From Candidatus Butyricicoccus avistercoris (GTDB lineage: Bacteria; Bacillota; Clostridia; Oscillospirales; Butyricicoccaceae): a stretch of 64,000 bases of DNA. Where the stretch lies: the NCBI GenBank assembly GCA_019113005.1, contig DXIE01000049.1:1-64000 (forward strand), read 5' to 3'. Numbering within the stretch: position 1 is the stretch's first letter; each line of letters begins with the position of its first letter. Positions 1-10,143 of this stretch are shown in pieces. The position numbers and the translations under genes were made by a program. The notes under the pieces were generated by a model that saw only the letters and a list, made by a program, of their open reading frames with translations, was not told the DNA's origin and ran no database searches.

Positions 1-385
1 TTGTAACTTGGACATCATTTGGCAACCATGCAATATATCTACAAAAATCTGATGGTGAAAAAAGAAGACTTGGAAGCATAGGCCCTATGTTCTTATTTAT
101 ATGAATAATCTTCTTCTTAGCATAATTTAAATTCTCAAAATATTTTAATGTTTCATCATCTGAACCATTATCTATCAGCATCAACTCAAAATCTATATCT
201 GTTGTATACTTTAATATAGTTTCTATGCACTTTTTTGTTTTCTCGATACGATTATAAGCTTGAATAGCAATTGTTACTTGTGCTTCATCAATTACACTAA
301 CTGCATCAACCAAATTTTTTCGGTTATCATGCAAGCTCATAGATGGTATAATCTGCTGTATTTTAGATGTATCAAAATTTCTCAT
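1..385 (-). CDS. Glycosyltransferase family 2 (partial, C-terminus outside window)
   Basis: Not in the ORF track because it runs off the left edge. Reading the minus strand from ATG at 385 gives 128 codons without a stop. AAAGGAG lies upstream with good spacing. The N-terminal region holds the start of a GT-A fold: a beta strand VTIAIQAYNR followed by a helix, then LIDNGSDDETL, the usual nucleotide-binding stretch of family 2 transferases. The catalytic half is missing, so donor and acceptor cannot be inferred. It is followed upstream, on the same strand, by a family 4 transferase, which suggests the end of a cell-surface or protein glycosylation locus. Fold assignment is confident; specific function is unknown. 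Confidence 0.8.
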   Translation of the reverse strand, partial: MRNFDTSKIQQIIPSMSLHDNRKNLVDAVSVIDEAQVTIAIQAYNRIEKTKKCIETILKYTTDIDFELMLIDNGSDDETLKYFENLNYAKKKIIHINKNIGPMLPSLLFSPSDFCRYIAWLPNDVQVT

Positions 386-598
386 AAATAACTCCTTTGA
401 TAATTTGTAATATTATAGATTAAAATTTATACAACAACCAGTTCCATTTATAAGTTTTATATAAAATAATCTACTGTAAATATTAATGCTACATTCAGAA
501 ATTATAACTATAAAATATATACAATGCAACAATTATAATCTTTTTCATAAATTTGGCAGCTAATAATATAATAATCATAGTAGTAAATTTAATACTTA

Positions 599-1906
599 CT
601 ATAAAAACATATTTATTCTCTTTAATTCTATATTATCTGAATAAATCTCATAAAAATGTCTTAATGAGCTTTTTCGTTTCTCTTTAAATATTGATGGGCA
701 ATCTATTAACATCCTTTTTGCTTTCTCCTGTTCTTCCAAATTTCCAGATGATAATAACTTGTTTATTTGAATGAAATACATTCTATCCTCTTCATTAAGA
801 CATGCCAAAAACCATTCCCACGCATTTTTCCCAAAATATGAAAAATCTCTTGTGCCTTGTTTATTCTCTATTGCTTTCTCACATGCTTTGTGAAAAACAT
901 CAAGATTCTGTAAAGTATTGTAATTTCTAATTATATACTGCTGCGCTTGTTTTCCAATTTTCTCACGCAACTTTGGTTGTTTATATAAATCATAAAGTAC
1001 CTGTGCATACTCATCTGGTGTCTCAATTAAATATCCACACTGTTGTGGAATAATAAATTGCTCTACATTTTGTCGTCTAGCTATAACTGGAACTCCACAC
1101 AACATTGCTTCAATTAGTGCATTTTCTGTAGTACCATAATGCTTTGGCTGAAGCAAATATCCAAATGCATCAAAAGATTGCAGTAATTCCACTGCATTTG
1201 ATACAAAACCTGTAAATGTGACGTACTGTTCCAAACCCATGTTATATATATCGGACTTTAACTTATTGTCACAATCACCAACTAAAATAAATTTAATATT
1301 AGGAATTTTTTTTACAGCTGCTAAACAATATAAAGCGAATTGTGGATGAATTTTCGCATAGTTTAGCGTCCCTATATATCCAACTATGAATACATCTTTT
1401 TGTGTATAATCTAATTTTTTTGGAAATGAATCTGGAATAAACTGTCCCATACCATATACCACATCAGCCATCATAGACACTTTTTGCTGTTGTTCATTAG
1501 TCCATATTGGATTTTGCATTGTCCAAGGCGATGTAAATAAAACTCTATCAAATGCTTGTGTAAGCCAAAAAGGAATTGTTGGATAAAATACTCCATTTAT
1601 ATGCGACCATAAAATATATGGTTTATCACTTCTTGGTAGATTAACAAGAAAACGACTCATCTCTGGATGATTCCACCAACTTAATACTATAACACCAGCC
1701 CATGTAAACCAATCTATATAACTATCAAATACTTGTACTAAAACACCATTTTCTCTACACTTTCGTATATACTCATCTTTTTCTGGGAACTGTAAGAGGC
1801 AAATGCGATGAGAGTTTATACCGCACTGTGCTGCCTGAATTGCAATTCCTGAAATAGCCTTTCCAACACCTCCCCCTAAGTGTGTTGTAATATGTAAAAT
1901 ATTCAT
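599..1906 (-). CDS. Glycosyltransferase family 4 (GT-B fold)
   Basis: 435 residues. The N-terminus MNILHITTHLGGGVGKAI is a typical GT-B opening with a glycine-rich loop. The C-terminal half carries the UDP-sugar domain: VGYIGTLNYAK, FILVGDCD, VTFTGFV and GTTENALIEAMLCGVPVI. In the usual E-x7-E motif the first acidic residue appears to be replaced by glycine, while the second (EAM) is kept. About 90 residues follow the catalytic domain (from about residue 350), an extension seen in transferases that modify surface glycans or proteins. GGAG sits 8 bases before ATG. It lies 213 bases upstream of the family 2 transferase on the same strand. Sugar and acceptor are unknown. Confidence 0.85.
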   Translation of the reverse strand: MNILHITTHLGGGVGKAISGIAIQAAQCGINSHRICLLQFPEKDEYIRKCRENGVLVQVFDSYIDWFTWAGVIVLSWWNHPEMSRFLVNLPRSDKPYILWSHINGVFYPTIPFWLTQAFDRVLFTSPWTMQNPIWTNEQQQKVSMMADVVYGMGQFIPDSFPKKLDYTQKDVFIVGYIGTLNYAKIHPQFALYCLAAVKKIPNIKFILVGDCDNKLKSDIYNMGLEQYVTFTGFVSNAVELLQSFDAFGYLLQPKHYGTTENALIEAMLCGVPVIARRQNVEQFIIPQQCGYLIETPDEYAQVLYDLYKQPKLREKIGKQAQQYIIRNYNTLQNLDVFHKACEKAIENKQGTRDFSYFGKNAWEWFLACLNEEDRMYFIQINKLLSSGNLEEQEKAKRMLIDCPSIFKEKRKSSLRHFYEIYSDNIELKRINMFL

Positions 1907-2295
1907 ATTCTAAACTCCATTTTATTTTAATATTATACGATTTTTATATAATCTATAAAATTATTATATATTAATATTGTTAACTATATCCATTTGTACA
2001 CATTATAATGATTTTCCACACAAAACTAATTTATGTCTTGTTGATACAGTTAATTTTTAATATTTATGGATATTTTTATTTTATTTAGAGCGACCATGCT
2101 ATTATATAATCGACAAAAACACATAATTTATTATATACAAATGAACAATTTGTTTCATAGTATAACAAAACATAATTAAATAAATGATTATTACAAATAA
2201 TTTGTTCATTTGCATAAAAGCATAGACTTTAAAATATTACATTTAAATTACACTCTAAAAAATTATTTATTACTTGACTATATTGAAATTTTCTT
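1907..2295. other. AT-rich intergenic stretch
   Basis: No credible reading frame. It separates the glycosyltransferase genes from the UPF0210 operon. The only structure seen is an 11-base inverted repeat described separately. The promoter of the family 4 transferase gene should lie near 1920-2000, but I could not pick a convincing one. Confidence 0.5.
2138..2212. repeat. Inverted repeat, 11-base arms
   Basis: caaatgaacaa (2138-2148) is matched by its reverse complement ttgttcatttg (2202-2212), separated by 53 bases of AT-rich DNA. Could be a relic of a mobile element or a regulatory dyad; with such base composition, chance is possible. Confidence 0.4.
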
Positions 2296-2339
2296 AATAA
2301 AAAAACTGTCAGCTCAATATACAATCGAACTGACAGTTT
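2296..2339 (-). terminator. Rho-independent terminator of the ACT/UPF0210 operon
   Basis: Ten-base stem aaactgtcag/ctgacagttt around a 17-base loop. On the minus strand it is followed by a run of T, just downstream of the UPF0210 stop. Confidence 0.8.
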
Positions 2340-2387
2340 AATATTTACTATTAACAGTTAACTACATAATTAACAGAGCCTTTATAT

Positions 2388-3746
2388 TTAATTCTTTAAG
2401 CTGTGAATAGGTGCAGGAACACGTCCGCCACGATGGATAAACTTTGCAGGAGAATGAGTAGATACTGGCATAATAGGAGCAGAACCTAATAAACCGCCAA
2501 ACTCTACGCTATCACCAACAGTTTTACCAATTGCAGGAATAACTCTAACCGCAGTAGTCTTATTATTAACAACACCGATAGCGATTTCATCAGCGATAAG
2601 ACCAGAAATAACTTCGGCAGTTGTATCACCTGGAACAGCCACCATATCAATGCCAACCGAGCAAACAGCAGTCATTGCCTCTAATTTCTCCATAGAAAGC
2701 ACACCAGCTTCAACAGCTGCAATCATTCCTTCGTCTTCGGATACTGGAATAAATGCACCAGATAAACCGCCAACATTGGAAGATGCCATTACGCCGCCCT
2801 TTTTAACTGCATCATTGAGCATTGCAAGAATAGCGGTAGTACCACAGCAGCCACAAGTTTCAAGACCTACTTCTTCAAGTATACGGGCAACAGAGTCACC
2901 AACAGCAGGAGTTGGAGCAAGTGACAGGTCAACAATGCCAAATGGAACGCCTAAACGTTCACTTGCAATAGAGCCAACAAGCTGACCCATACGAGTGATT
3001 TTAAATGCGGTTTTCTTGATAATTTCAGCAACCTCACCGATGGAGCAATCACCAGCACGACGAATAGCAGCCTGTACTACACCAGGGCCAGAAACACCGA
3101 CATTAAGCACGGTTTCTGGTTCGCCTATACCATGAAAAGCACCTGCCATAAATGGGTTATCATCAACAGCATTTGCAAAAACAACAAGTTTTGCACAACC
3201 CATAGATTGATTATCTTTTGTGTTTTCTGCTGTTTGCTTGATAATTTGTCCCATTTTAGCGATTGCATCAAGGTTTACACCCGCTTTTGTAGATGCAACA
3301 TTTACAGAAGAACAAACATTATTTGTAACAGCCAGTGCCTCAGGAATAGAATTTATTAAAATTTCATCGCCCTTAGCAAAACCCTTTTGCACAAGTGCGG
3401 AAAAACCACCGATAAAGTTTACACCAGTAGTAGCCGCTGCTTTATCAAGAGCCTGAGCTAACTTAACATAACTATTTGCATTTGTAGTAGCACCAATCAT
3501 AGCAATAGGTGTTACAGAAATACGCTTGTTTATAATAGGAATACCGAGCTCACGCTCTATGCTTTCACCAGTTGCAACCAGTTTTTCAGCTCTTTTTGTG
3601 ATTTTATCATAGATTTTATCACTAAGAACGTTAATATCATCAGAAGCTAAATCACGAAGTGAAATACCCATTGTAATTGTTCTGATGTCCAAATGTTCTT
3701 CTTCAATCATTTTTATTGTTTCGAGAATATCTCCAGTGTTAATCAT
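2388..3746 (-). CDS. UPF0210 (DUF711, 'PFL family') protein
   Basis: 452 residues, the usual family length. UPF0210 proteins share a fold with pyruvate formate-lyase-type enzymes but have no established reaction. Recognisable family stretches include [10 protein letters not shown] near the N-terminus, [18 protein letters not shown] and the C-terminal [17 protein letters not shown]. The start follows GGAGG by 10 bases. It lies 16 bases after the ACT-domain gene; the pairing UPF0237 (ACT) then UPF0210 is conserved in Firmicutes, so the small protein is probably a ligand-sensing partner. A terminator follows. Family assignment is secure, function is not known. Confidence 0.93.
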   Translation of the reverse strand: MINTGDILETIKMIEEEHLDIRTITMGISLRDLASDDINVLSDKIYDKITKRAEKLVATGESIERELGIPIINKRISVTPIAMIGATTNANSYVKLAQALDKAAATTGVNFIGGFSALVQKGFAKGDEILINSIPEALAVTNNVCSSVNVASTKAGVNLDAIAKMGQIIKQTAENTKDNQSMGCAKLVVFANAVDDNPFMAGAFHGIGEPETVLNVGVSGPGVVQAAIRRAGDCSIGEVAEIIKKTAFKITRMGQLVGSIASERLGVPFGIVDLSLAPTPAVGDSVARILEEVGLETCGCCGTTAILAMLNDAVKKGGVMASSNVGGLSGAFIPVSEDEGMIAAVEAGVLSMEKLEAMTAVCSVGIDMVAVPGDTTAEVISGLIADEIAIGVVNNKTTAVRVIPAIGKTVGDSVEFGGLLGSAPIMPVSTHSPAKFIHRGGRVPAPIHSLKN

Positions 3747-3762
3747 TGGTCTTTATCCTCCA

Positions 3763-4032
3763 TTAAATACGGTGCATTGCATTGAAGATATCCTCATGCA
3801 TACAGTGTACCTTCATACCCATTTCTTCACCGTCTTTGTCTAGTGCTTCAACTAAACTACTAAAATCAATGTTACATTTGCTGATATCAACCAGCATAAC
3901 CATTGCAAATAGTTCTTCCATAACATTCTGAGCGATATCCTGAATGTTTACATCATATTTGCAAAGTGTTTCTGAAATTTTTGCGATAATGCCAGTACGG
4001 TCTTTGCCTACCACGGTAATCACTGCACGCAT
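3763..4032 (-). CDS. ACT domain protein, UPF0237 family
   Basis: 89 residues, a single ACT domain: MRAVITVVGKDRTGIIAKIS, then DVNIQDIAQNVME and a third strand FAMVMLVDIS. ACT domains usually bind amino acids and control a partner enzyme. It is first in a two-gene unit with UPF0210, with a 16-base gap, and starts after GGAGGG. The effector cannot be read from the sequence. Confidence 0.92.
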   Translation of the reverse strand: MRAVITVVGKDRTGIIAKISETLCKYDVNIQDIAQNVMEELFAMVMLVDISKCNIDFSSLVEALDKDGEEMGMKVHCMHEDIFNAMHRI

Positions 4033-4067
4033 TTTTGTTTCCCTCCAAAATTATAAAAAAAGTTTAT

Positions 4068-5186
4068 TTATTCTACCGATGTTAAAACATCGGATAAAAT
4101 CGCATTTGACACAAGAAAACCTGTTTCTGTAAGAAACCATGTATCATTTTTATTTTGAACTAAGCCATGAGCTATATATTTTTTTAAAGCTTTTTCAATG
4201 GGCTTAAATGATTTATTAAATTTCTGTTCATATTCAAATGAGTTTATCCCTTTTGAGGTTCTAAGAGATAACATAATGAACTCATCAGCTTGATTAAAAC
4301 CGTTCACTTGTTCTTCTTCTATCGGCTTTAAACCTAATATAAAATCATTTATATTAGCTGAATATTCAAATCTTTTGCCATCTAACAGTGAATGTGCTGA
4401 CGAACCAATGCCTAAATATTCGGATAAATCCCAATAACGTGAATTATGTCTTGAGTAATAGCCGTTTTTTGCCCAGTTTGATATTTCATAATGCTCAAAA
4501 CCATGATTTTTAAGCGTTTCACAGATTGCATTATACATATCAGCCGCAATATCCTCATCTGGTAAAATAGGATTTTGTTTTGCAAGCGGTGTGCCTTCTT
4601 CAACTTTTAATGCATAACAGGACAGATGAGTTGGCTCAAGCTCTAACATTTGATTTAAGCTATCAAGCACCATATCAATAGACTGATTAGGAAGTGCATA
4701 CATTAAATCAAGAGAAATATTATTAAATCCATACTTTTTAGCAAGGTTTACCGCATTTTTCGCCTGAATAGCTGTATGACGTCTTGAAAGAGCTTTAAGC
4801 ATATCATCTTGCATAGCTTGTACACCAATAGAAAGCCTGTTTACATTCACTTTTTTTAGATTTAAAAGTAAATCTTCATTTATGCTATCTGGATTACTTT
4901 CAACTGTTATCTCTGCATCTGATTTAACATTAAAACTATCATATATAGTTTTAATTATTTGGGCTAATCTTTCGCCACCAATAAGCGATGGAGTACCGCC
5001 ACCAAAGTAAACGGTATCCACCACATATTGCGTGCATTTTTCAGACCAGTTTTTGATTTGTTTAATTAATGCTTTTATATATTCATCTATTTGACCCACA
5101 TTTGCAGCAAAAGAATAAAAATCACAATAACTGCATTTGGACGCACAAAATGGAATATGAATATAAAGCCCTAGCTTATTCTTCAT
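4068..5186 (-). CDS. hemW: HemW-like radical SAM protein (heme chaperone family)
   Basis: 372 residues from the ATG at 5186. The ORF track start at 5276 lies deep inside lepA and is rejected. Cys14, Cys18 and Cys21 form the CxxxCxxC cluster motif in [11 protein letters not shown] that binds the [4Fe-4S] cluster, followed by the SAM-binding glycine motif GGGTPSL and a HemW-type C-terminal domain. HemW proteins were long annotated as oxygen-independent coproporphyrinogen oxidase; the family is now regarded as heme-trafficking. The start overlaps the end of lepA by 11 bases and has no obvious ribosome binding site, which suggests translational coupling. The order lepA-hemW is conserved in Firmicutes. 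Confidence 0.92.
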   Translation of the reverse strand: MKNKLGLYIHIPFCASKCSYCDFYSFAANVGQIDEYIKALIKQIKNWSEKCTQYVVDTVYFGGGTPSLIGGERLAQIIKTIYDSFNVKSDAEITVESNPDSINEDLLLNLKKVNVNRLSIGVQAMQDDMLKALSRRHTAIQAKNAVNLAKKYGFNNISLDLMYALPNQSIDMVLDSLNQMLELEPTHLSCYALKVEEGTPLAKQNPILPDEDIAADMYNAICETLKNHGFEHYEISNWAKNGYYSRHNSRYWDLSEYLGIGSSAHSLLDGKRFEYSANINDFILGLKPIEEEQVNGFNQADEFIMLSLRTSKGINSFEYEQKFNKSFKPIEKALKKYIAHGLVQNKNDTWFLTETGFLVSNAILSDVLTSVE

Positions 5187-6984
5187 CGAGTTTAAGCACA
5201 GCAAGGAAAGCCTCGGTAGGAACTTGAACAGTACCAAGAGAACGCATTTTCTTTTTGCCTTCCTTTTGCTTTTCAAGTAACTTTTTCTTACGGGTTATGT
5301 CACCGCCATAACACTTAGCCAGTACATCTTTACGCATAGCCTTAACCGTTTCACGAGCGATAACCTTGCCGCCTATTGCTGCTTGAATTGGCACTTCAAA
5401 TAACTGACGTGGGATATTATCCTTTAGTTTTTCACAAATACGTCTAGCTCTTGCATATGCCATGTCTTTATGTGCAATAAATGAAAGTGCATCAACTTGG
5501 TCACCATTAAGCAGCATATCAACTTTAACAAGGTCACTCTTTCGGTAGTCGGATAATTCATAGTCAAGAGATGCATAACCCTTAGTTCTAGCCTTTAATG
5601 CATCAAAAAAGTCATAGATAATTTCGTTTGTTGGCATTTCATAGTGTAGCTCAACAAGAGTTGAGTCAAGATAAACCATATCTTTAAATATTGAACGTCT
5701 TTCTTGACACATTGGCATAATATTTCCGACAAATTCCTGAGGAGTTATAATAGATGCTTTAACAAAAGGCTCTCTTGCCTCCTCAATATGTGCAGGGTCT
5801 GGATAATCATGCGGATTGTCACAGTAAATAGTTGTACCATCAGTTTTTACAATTTCATAAATAACAGATGGTAAAGTTGTTACTAAATCAAGGTCAAATT
5901 CACGCTCTAAACGCTCTTGAATAATTTCCATATGGAGCATACCAAGGAAACCACAGCGGAAACCAAAACCAAGAGCAACAGAGCTTTCTGGCTCGAAAGA
6001 TAGTGCAGCATCATTTAGCTGTAATTTTTCAAGAGCATCACGCAAATCTGGATATTTAGAGCCGTCCTCAGTGTAGATACCACAGTAAACCATAGGCTGT
6101 GCAGGTCTATAACCAGCCAAAGGTTCACTTGTTGGATTATCAACCTCAGTTACGGTATCACCTACACGGGTGTCTGATACTTTTTTAATAGAAGCGGTAA
6201 AATAGCCAACCTCACCTGCATATAATGCATCTTGTGGAGCGAGTCCGAGCGGGTGCAAATATCCGCACTCAATAACCTGAAATTCTGCACCAGTAGCCAT
6301 CATTTTGACCTTCATGCCCGCTTTAATATGACCGTCCATAAGACGCATATAAACAATAACGCCCTTGTATGGGTCATATTGGCTGTCAAAAATCAATGCT
6401 CTAAGTGGTTTATTTACATCACCGCTAGGAGCTGGCACATTTGCAACAATATCCTCCATTACATCATGGATATTTATTCCCATTTTTGCAGAGATTTCTG
6501 GTGCGTCCATAGCTGGTACACCGATAATATCCTCAATTTCCTGTTTAACCCTTTGAGGGTCAGCTGCTGGAAGGTCAATTTTATTGACAACTGGTAAAAC
6601 TTCCAGACCTGCATCAATAGCAAGATATGTGTTACCAAGTGTTTGAGCTTCTATACCTTGTGCGGCATCAACAACAAGTAATGCACCCTCACATGCAGCA
6701 AGCGAACGAGAAACCTCATAGTTAAAGTCAACATGTCCTGGGGTGTCGATAAGGTTTATATGATAAGTTTCGCCATCATCGGCTTTATATTCCATACGAA
6801 CTGCACGAGCTTTAATAGTAATACCACGTTCACGCTCTAAATCCATATTATCTAAAAGCTGTTCTTCCATTTCTCTTTGAGAAACTGCCTGACATTGCTC
6901 TAAAAGTCTGTCAGCCAAGGTGGATTTACCATGGTCAATATGTGCAATTATAGAAAAATTACGAATTTTATCTTGTGACCTCAC
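5176..6984 (-). CDS. lepA: Elongation factor 4 (LepA), ribosome back-translocase GTPase
   Basis: 602 residues, full family length. G1 is [12 protein letters not shown] near residue 14, G3 is DTPGHVDF, G4 is NKIDLPA. The LepA-specific C-terminal domain ends in [19 protein letters not shown]. It acts on the ribosome during translation. The start codon is GTG, 7 bases after AAAGGAG. It leads the lepA-hemW operon. No defects are visible. Confidence 0.98.
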   Translation of the reverse strand: MRSQDKIRNFSIIAHIDHGKSTLADRLLEQCQAVSQREMEEQLLDNMDLERERGITIKARAVRMEYKADDGETYHINLIDTPGHVDFNYEVSRSLAACEGALLVVDAAQGIEAQTLGNTYLAIDAGLEVLPVVNKIDLPAADPQRVKQEIEDIIGVPAMDAPEISAKMGINIHDVMEDIVANVPAPSGDVNKPLRALIFDSQYDPYKGVIVYMRLMDGHIKAGMKVKMMATGAEFQVIECGYLHPLGLAPQDALYAGEVGYFTASIKKVSDTRVGDTVTEVDNPTSEPLAGYRPAQPMVYCGIYTEDGSKYPDLRDALEKLQLNDAALSFEPESSVALGFGFRCGFLGMLHMEIIQERLEREFDLDLVTTLPSVIYEIVKTDGTTIYCDNPHDYPDPAHIEEAREPFVKASIITPQEFVGNIMPMCQERRSIFKDMVYLDSTLVELHYEMPTNEIIYDFFDALKARTKGYASLDYELSDYRKSDLVKVDMLLNGDQVDALSFIAHKDMAYARARRICEKLKDNIPRQLFEVPIQAAIGGKVIARETVKAMRKDVLAKCYGGDITRKKKLLEKQKEGKKKMRSLGTVQVPTEAFLAVLKLDEE

Positions 6985-7106
6985 GCCAAAACTCCTTTAT
7001 AAAAAATAAATAGTATTATTCATTATGATAACATATTTTAAAATTTAACACAATAAATGCACCTACGAAAGCTAATGCAATTCATACGTTTTGTTTGTAG
7101 ATATTA

Positions 7107-7139
7107 ACAAAAAAGGTCTGAAGTTTGACCTTCAGACCT
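7107..7139 (-). terminator. Terminator of spo0A
   Basis: Perfect 10-base stem aggtctgaag/cttcagacct with a 6-base loop, followed on the minus strand by TTTTTTG. Lies 15 bases after the spo0A stop. Confidence 0.9.
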
Positions 7140-7153
7140 AAAAATTTTATTTT

Positions 7154-7918
7154 TTAACCAAATTTCAGCTCTAATCTAAGTCTATCCGCAATCATTGAGA
7201 TAAACTCGCTATTAGTTGGCTTGCCCTTAATACCGGAAACAGTATAACCAAAATAGCTTTGGAGAGTTTCAAGGTCTCCCCTATCCCACGCTACTTCAAT
7301 AGCATGACGAATAGCACGTTCAACTCTTGAAGATGTTGTTTTAAACTGCTTAGCGATTGCAGGATAAAGGATTTTGGTTATAGCTCCAACAGAATTCATA
7401 TCTTCAACAGCCATCATAATAGCTTCTCTAAGATACTGATATCCCTTGATGTGAGCTGGAACACCTACTTGATGGATAACTTCTGTTACTTTGACTTCAA
7501 GTGCAACAGCCTGATTTTGAGGAGAAACTGGAATAATTTGAGCTTTTGTGTTTTTCCAGTTTAAAATACGCTTTGTAAGGGTTTTAATATCTAGTGGTTT
7601 GCACATAAAATGGCTTACACCAAATTTAGAACATTCAGCCGCAGCCTCGACACTTGCAAAAGCTGAAACAACAAATATACCCTTATCTTTTTTGGTTTCA
7701 TTTAATGACTGTATAACACTTAATCCGTCAATATCTGGCAGCATTAAATCTATTAAAAGCAAATCATAATCTTTATTTTCTGCCATAGTTAAGGTTTCAC
7801 GTCCACTTGAAGTCACGCCAATAAGCTCTATATTTTCATTTTTTGCAAAGCTTTCTTCTACAAAGCTGCAAAATTCTCGGTCGCTATCAGCCAGTAATAC
7901 TTTAATTTTGTTATCCAT
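7154..7918 (-). CDS. spo0A: Spo0A, sporulation master response regulator
   Basis: 254 residues from ATG 7918. The ORF track uses a GTG four codons earlier, but AAAGGTG directly abuts that GTG and is 9 bases before this ATG, so ATG is preferred. Residues 1-120 are a receiver domain with the acidic pair D11/D13 and phospho-acceptor Asp57 in [13 protein letters not shown]. The C-terminal DNA-binding domain is typical of Spo0A, with [28 protein letters not shown] and [12 protein letters not shown]. Phosphorylated Spo0A commits the cell to sporulation. It lies downstream of spoIVB, the order known from Bacillus and clostridia, and has its own terminator. Confidence 0.98.
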   Translation of the reverse strand: MDNKIKVLLADSDREFCSFVEESFAKNENIELIGVTSSGRETLTMAENKDYDLLLIDLMLPDIDGLSVIQSLNETKKDKGIFVVSAFASVEAAAECSKFGVSHFMCKPLDIKTLTKRILNWKNTKAQIIPVSPQNQAVALEVKVTEVIHQVGVPAHIKGYQYLREAIMMAVEDMNSVGAITKILYPAIAKQFKTTSSRVERAIRHAIEVAWDRGDLETLQSYFGYTVSGIKGKPTNSEFISMIADRLRLELKFG

Positions 7919-8042
7919 GATGTCATTCACCTTTCACATGTGTTTATTTTGTAATCTCATTTTCATTATCCATAATTTACCATACCAATGACAAAATAAC
8001 AAGTATCTCAAGATAATTTTCTATATTTTTCCATTTATCTTT

Positions 8043-8059
8043 TTCTACTTTTTTCGACT
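8043..8059 (-). promoter_or_regulatory. Possible tandem 0A-type boxes upstream of spo0A
   Basis: On the minus strand AGTCGAA (8059-8053) and AGTAGAA (8049-8043) stand exactly 10 bases apart, one helical turn. They match the 0A box TGTCGAA at 6 and 5 of 7 positions. They sit about 125 bases before the spo0A start. Spo0A autoregulation is known in Bacillus; here it is only an inference from an AT-rich stretch. Confidence 0.35.
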
Positions 8060-8082
8060 TTTATGCTAAAAAAATAATATAA

Positions 8083-9090
8083 TTAGGCTTTTTCTAGCAT
8101 CTTGTCTATTTGTATTGCATAACCTCTTGTTGGGTCACTAACCAAAACATGAGTTACTGCACCAATAATTTTGCCATTTTGCAAAATAGGACTGCCACTC
8201 ATACCCTGAACTATACCGCCAGTTTTCTCAATAAGTGTATTATCTGTTATACGAATGGTCATACTTCTATCATATTCACCACCAGCACCATATACCTTTT
8301 CAATTTGACAGGTATATTCTTTTACCTCATCGCCTGCTATATTAGATAAAATTATCGCTTCACCAGTTTTAATTTCATCTGAACTTGCAACTTCCACAGG
8401 TTGTAAATTTTTATAATATAAATCATCGGTAAAAGTGCCATAAATACCAGTCAAAGTATTTTTTTCAACCGTGCCTATATTATATTCGGTATTAAAGTCA
8501 CCTTGTAAACAACCAGGAGTACCAGCTATACCCTTTACAACTCTACTAACTGAAGCCTGCATTAGACTACCCTGTTTTAATGGTATTAACTGTCCATTTT
8601 CACCACTGCATATGCCATGACCCAAAGAACCATATTCACCTGTATCAGCATCTACATAGGTTATTGTGCCTATACCATTTATAGTATCACGCACACGAAC
8701 ACCGAGCTTATAAACACCGTTTGAATCCTTTACAGGTTTTACAGTTATTTGTTTTTGTTCATCACCACGCATAATATCTATTTTTATATCATTTTCGCCT
8801 GATAATGAAACTAATTTTTGAAAATTTGCACCATCTTGTACTTTTTGACCATTTACACTGATTATTACATCACCCGTTTTAATACCAGCCTTTTGTGCTG
8901 GATTTTGCTGACCGCTTTCGGTATCAACAGGTGAAACATCTTCAACGAGCAAACCTTGTGATGACATTTGTATACCAACCGCTCTACCGACTGGAATAAG
9001 CATCTCATGGTTTAACGCACTCGCTGAAACCGAGAAAACAAATAAAAGTGCCGTTATACATGCAGTTAGTTTAACATGAAATTTTTTCAA
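8083..9090 (-). CDS. spoIVB: SpoIVB, sporulation peptidase (family S55) with PDZ domain
   Basis: 335 residues from TTG 9090, chosen because AGGAGG lies 7 bases before it; the upstream ATG used by the ORF track overlaps the ribosome binding site itself. The N-terminus is a signal/anchor segment (LTACITALLFVFSVSASA). A PDZ domain follows at about residues 40-110 (AGIKTGDVIISVNGQKV). The S55 protease domain has the catalytic histidine region GSLGHGICS and the serine in QGMSGSPILQNG. SpoIVB is secreted from the forespore into the intermembrane space and triggers pro-sigmaK processing. Pairing with spo0A downstream supports the call. Confidence 0.96.
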   Translation of the reverse strand: MKKFHVKLTACITALLFVFSVSASALNHEMLIPVGRAVGIQMSSQGLLVEDVSPVDTESGQQNPAQKAGIKTGDVIISVNGQKVQDGANFQKLVSLSGENDIKIDIMRGDEQKQITVKPVKDSNGVYKLGVRVRDTINGIGTITYVDADTGEYGSLGHGICSGENGQLIPLKQGSLMQASVSRVVKGIAGTPGCLQGDFNTEYNIGTVEKNTLTGIYGTFTDDLYYKNLQPVEVASSDEIKTGEAIILSNIAGDEVKEYTCQIEKVYGAGGEYDRSMTIRITDNTLIEKTGGIVQGMSGSPILQNGKIIGAVTHVLVSDPTRGYAIQIDKMLEKA

Positions 9091-9197
9091 AATATCCACC
9101 TCCTGCATATACTATGCCACAAAATCATTAAAAAAAAGCTGAGATTGTTTGTAATAAAAAATAAGATTTGGTTTTATTCCTTATTTTAGTCATATCC

Positions 9198-9227
9198 TTG
9201 ATTTTTAAATTTTAAAAATGATATAAT
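9198..9227 (+). promoter_or_regulatory. SigmaA-type promoter of the SLOG gene
   Basis: TTGATT, 18-base spacer, TATAAT; 33 bases before the start codon of the SLOG-family gene. Confidence 0.55.
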
Positions 9228-9260
9228 GTGTTATAGTAAATTTTCAAGAGGCTGTTAATT

Positions 9261-9602
9261 ATGAAAGTAGCTATTGTTGGTTCTCGCAGTATTGATGAAA
9301 AACATTATGACCTTCTTTGCAGTAAAATTCCAAAAGGCACAAGCACTGTTATATCAGGTGGTGCAAAAGGAGCAGATGCACTTGCAAAAATATATGCCGA
9401 GGAAAACCAGCTTAATTACATAGAAATTTTGCCTGATTATGCTAAATATGGTCGTGCCGCAACCATAAGACGCAATGAACAAATAGTTGACATGGCAGAC
9501 TATGTTTTAGTGTTTTGGGACGGAAAATCAAGAGGTTGTAGTTTTGTTATGAAATATTGCATAGAAACAGATAAACCATTGAAAGTTTTACCATGTCATT
9601 AG
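9261..9602 (+). CDS. SLOG-family protein (DUF2493-like)
   Basis: 113 residues. MKVAIVGSRSI, then TVISGGAKGADALAKIYAEE and YGRAATIRRNEQIVDMADYVLVFWDG are the hallmark motifs of a Rossmann-like SLOG fold (DprA/YpsA relatives), which binds nucleotides or nucleic acids. The specific ligand is unknown. AGAGG precedes the ATG. It is monocistronic and ends at a terminator shared with the convergent small gene. Relatives occur in both core genomes and phages; nothing nearby suggests a phage here. Confidence 0.85.
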   Translation: MKVAIVGSRSIDEKHYDLLCSKIPKGTSTVISGGAKGADALAKIYAEENQLNYIEILPDYAKYGRAATIRRNEQIVDMADYVLVFWDGKSRGCSFVMKYCIETDKPLKVLPCH

Positions 9603-9637
9603 TGATTAAAACTACATTTTTTGACATTTATTGCTAT

Positions 9638-9670
9638 TAAAAAACACATCTTTTTGCGATGTGTTTTTTT
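9638..9670. terminator. Bidirectional terminator
   Basis: Stem aaaacacatc/gatgtgtttt with a 7-base loop and A/T runs on both sides, between convergent genes. Confidence 0.85.
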
Positions 9671-9890
9671 ATTGCTCTAATATTTCGGAAATAATTTCAA
9701 TTAAATCCTCTAGTTTCTCGTGTTTATCGCCCCAGAGTTCATATTCCTCACTCATCATATCCTCTGGTTCTTCTTCATTTAGCTTATCTATTTGCATATT
9801 CAAATTTTCTAGCAAAGCTATAAGCTCATCTGAATTCATCTGATATAGTTCATCTTCATCAGGTATTGGTAAATAAAAGATTTCAGCCAT
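9669..9890 (-). CDS. Small acidic hypothetical protein
   Basis: 73 residues, very rich in Glu and Asp with leucine-rich helical stretches (LIALLENLNMQIDKLNEE; LEDLIEIISEILEQ), likely two or three amphipathic helices. AGAGGT lies 9 bases before ATG, which supports translation. I do not recognise the family. It is convergent with the SLOG gene and shares its terminator; there is no partner gene on its own strand. Confidence 0.6.
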   Translation of the reverse strand: MAEIFYLPIPDEDELYQMNSDELIALLENLNMQIDKLNEEEPEDMMSEEYELWGDKHEKLEDLIEIISEILEQ

Positions 9891-9961
9891 GATAGTAAAC
9901 CTCTAATAATAGTTTTATTATAAGATTATGCTATCATTTTTTTATATGTGTTTCAATAGTA

Positions 9962-9997
9962 AAAAAATAAAGCGTGTAGAAAAAATCTACACGCTTT
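9962..9997 (-). terminator. Terminator of the first tRNA-Pro gene
   Basis: Perfect 12-base stem aaagcgtgtaga/tctacacgcttt with a 5-base loop and a T run on the minus strand, starting 4 bases after the tRNA. Confidence 0.92.
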
Positions 9998-10000
9998 AAG

Positions 10001-10076
10001 TGGTCGAGGTGACAGGACTTGAACCTGCGGCATCCTGCTCCCAAAACAGGCGCGCTACCAGCTGCGCTACACCTCG
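10001..10076 (-). tRNA. tRNA-Pro (anticodon TGG), copy 1
   Basis: 76 bases including an encoded CCA. Acceptor arms CGAGGTG/CACCTCG with discriminator A, T-loop GGTTCAAGTCC, anticodon loop TTTGGGA giving TGG. It is identical in the mature sequence to the copy at 12486-12561 and has its own promoter and terminator. Confidence 0.97.
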
Positions 10077-10114
10077 TTATCAAACCATCATGCCATCTCG
10101 CTGACAGCTTTTAT

Positions 10115-10143
10115 AGTATATCATTCAATATAAATTTTGTCAA
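10115..10143 (-). promoter_or_regulatory. Promoter of tRNA-Pro copy 1
   Basis: Consensus TTGACA, 17-base spacer, TATACT on the minus strand, about 40 bases upstream of the tRNA 5' end. Confidence 0.88.

Noticed and set aside
3132-3456. Track ORFs on the plus strand opposite the UPF0210 gene, as an example of many similar shadows
   Set aside because: They lie wholly inside a confidently assigned gene on the other strand and lack ribosome binding sites and family features; the same reason applies to the other overlapping track entries left out.
9100-9150. SigmaG-type promoter (CATAGTA) before spoIVB
   Set aside because: No acceptable -35 at the right distance, and the start would fall on the ribosome binding site.
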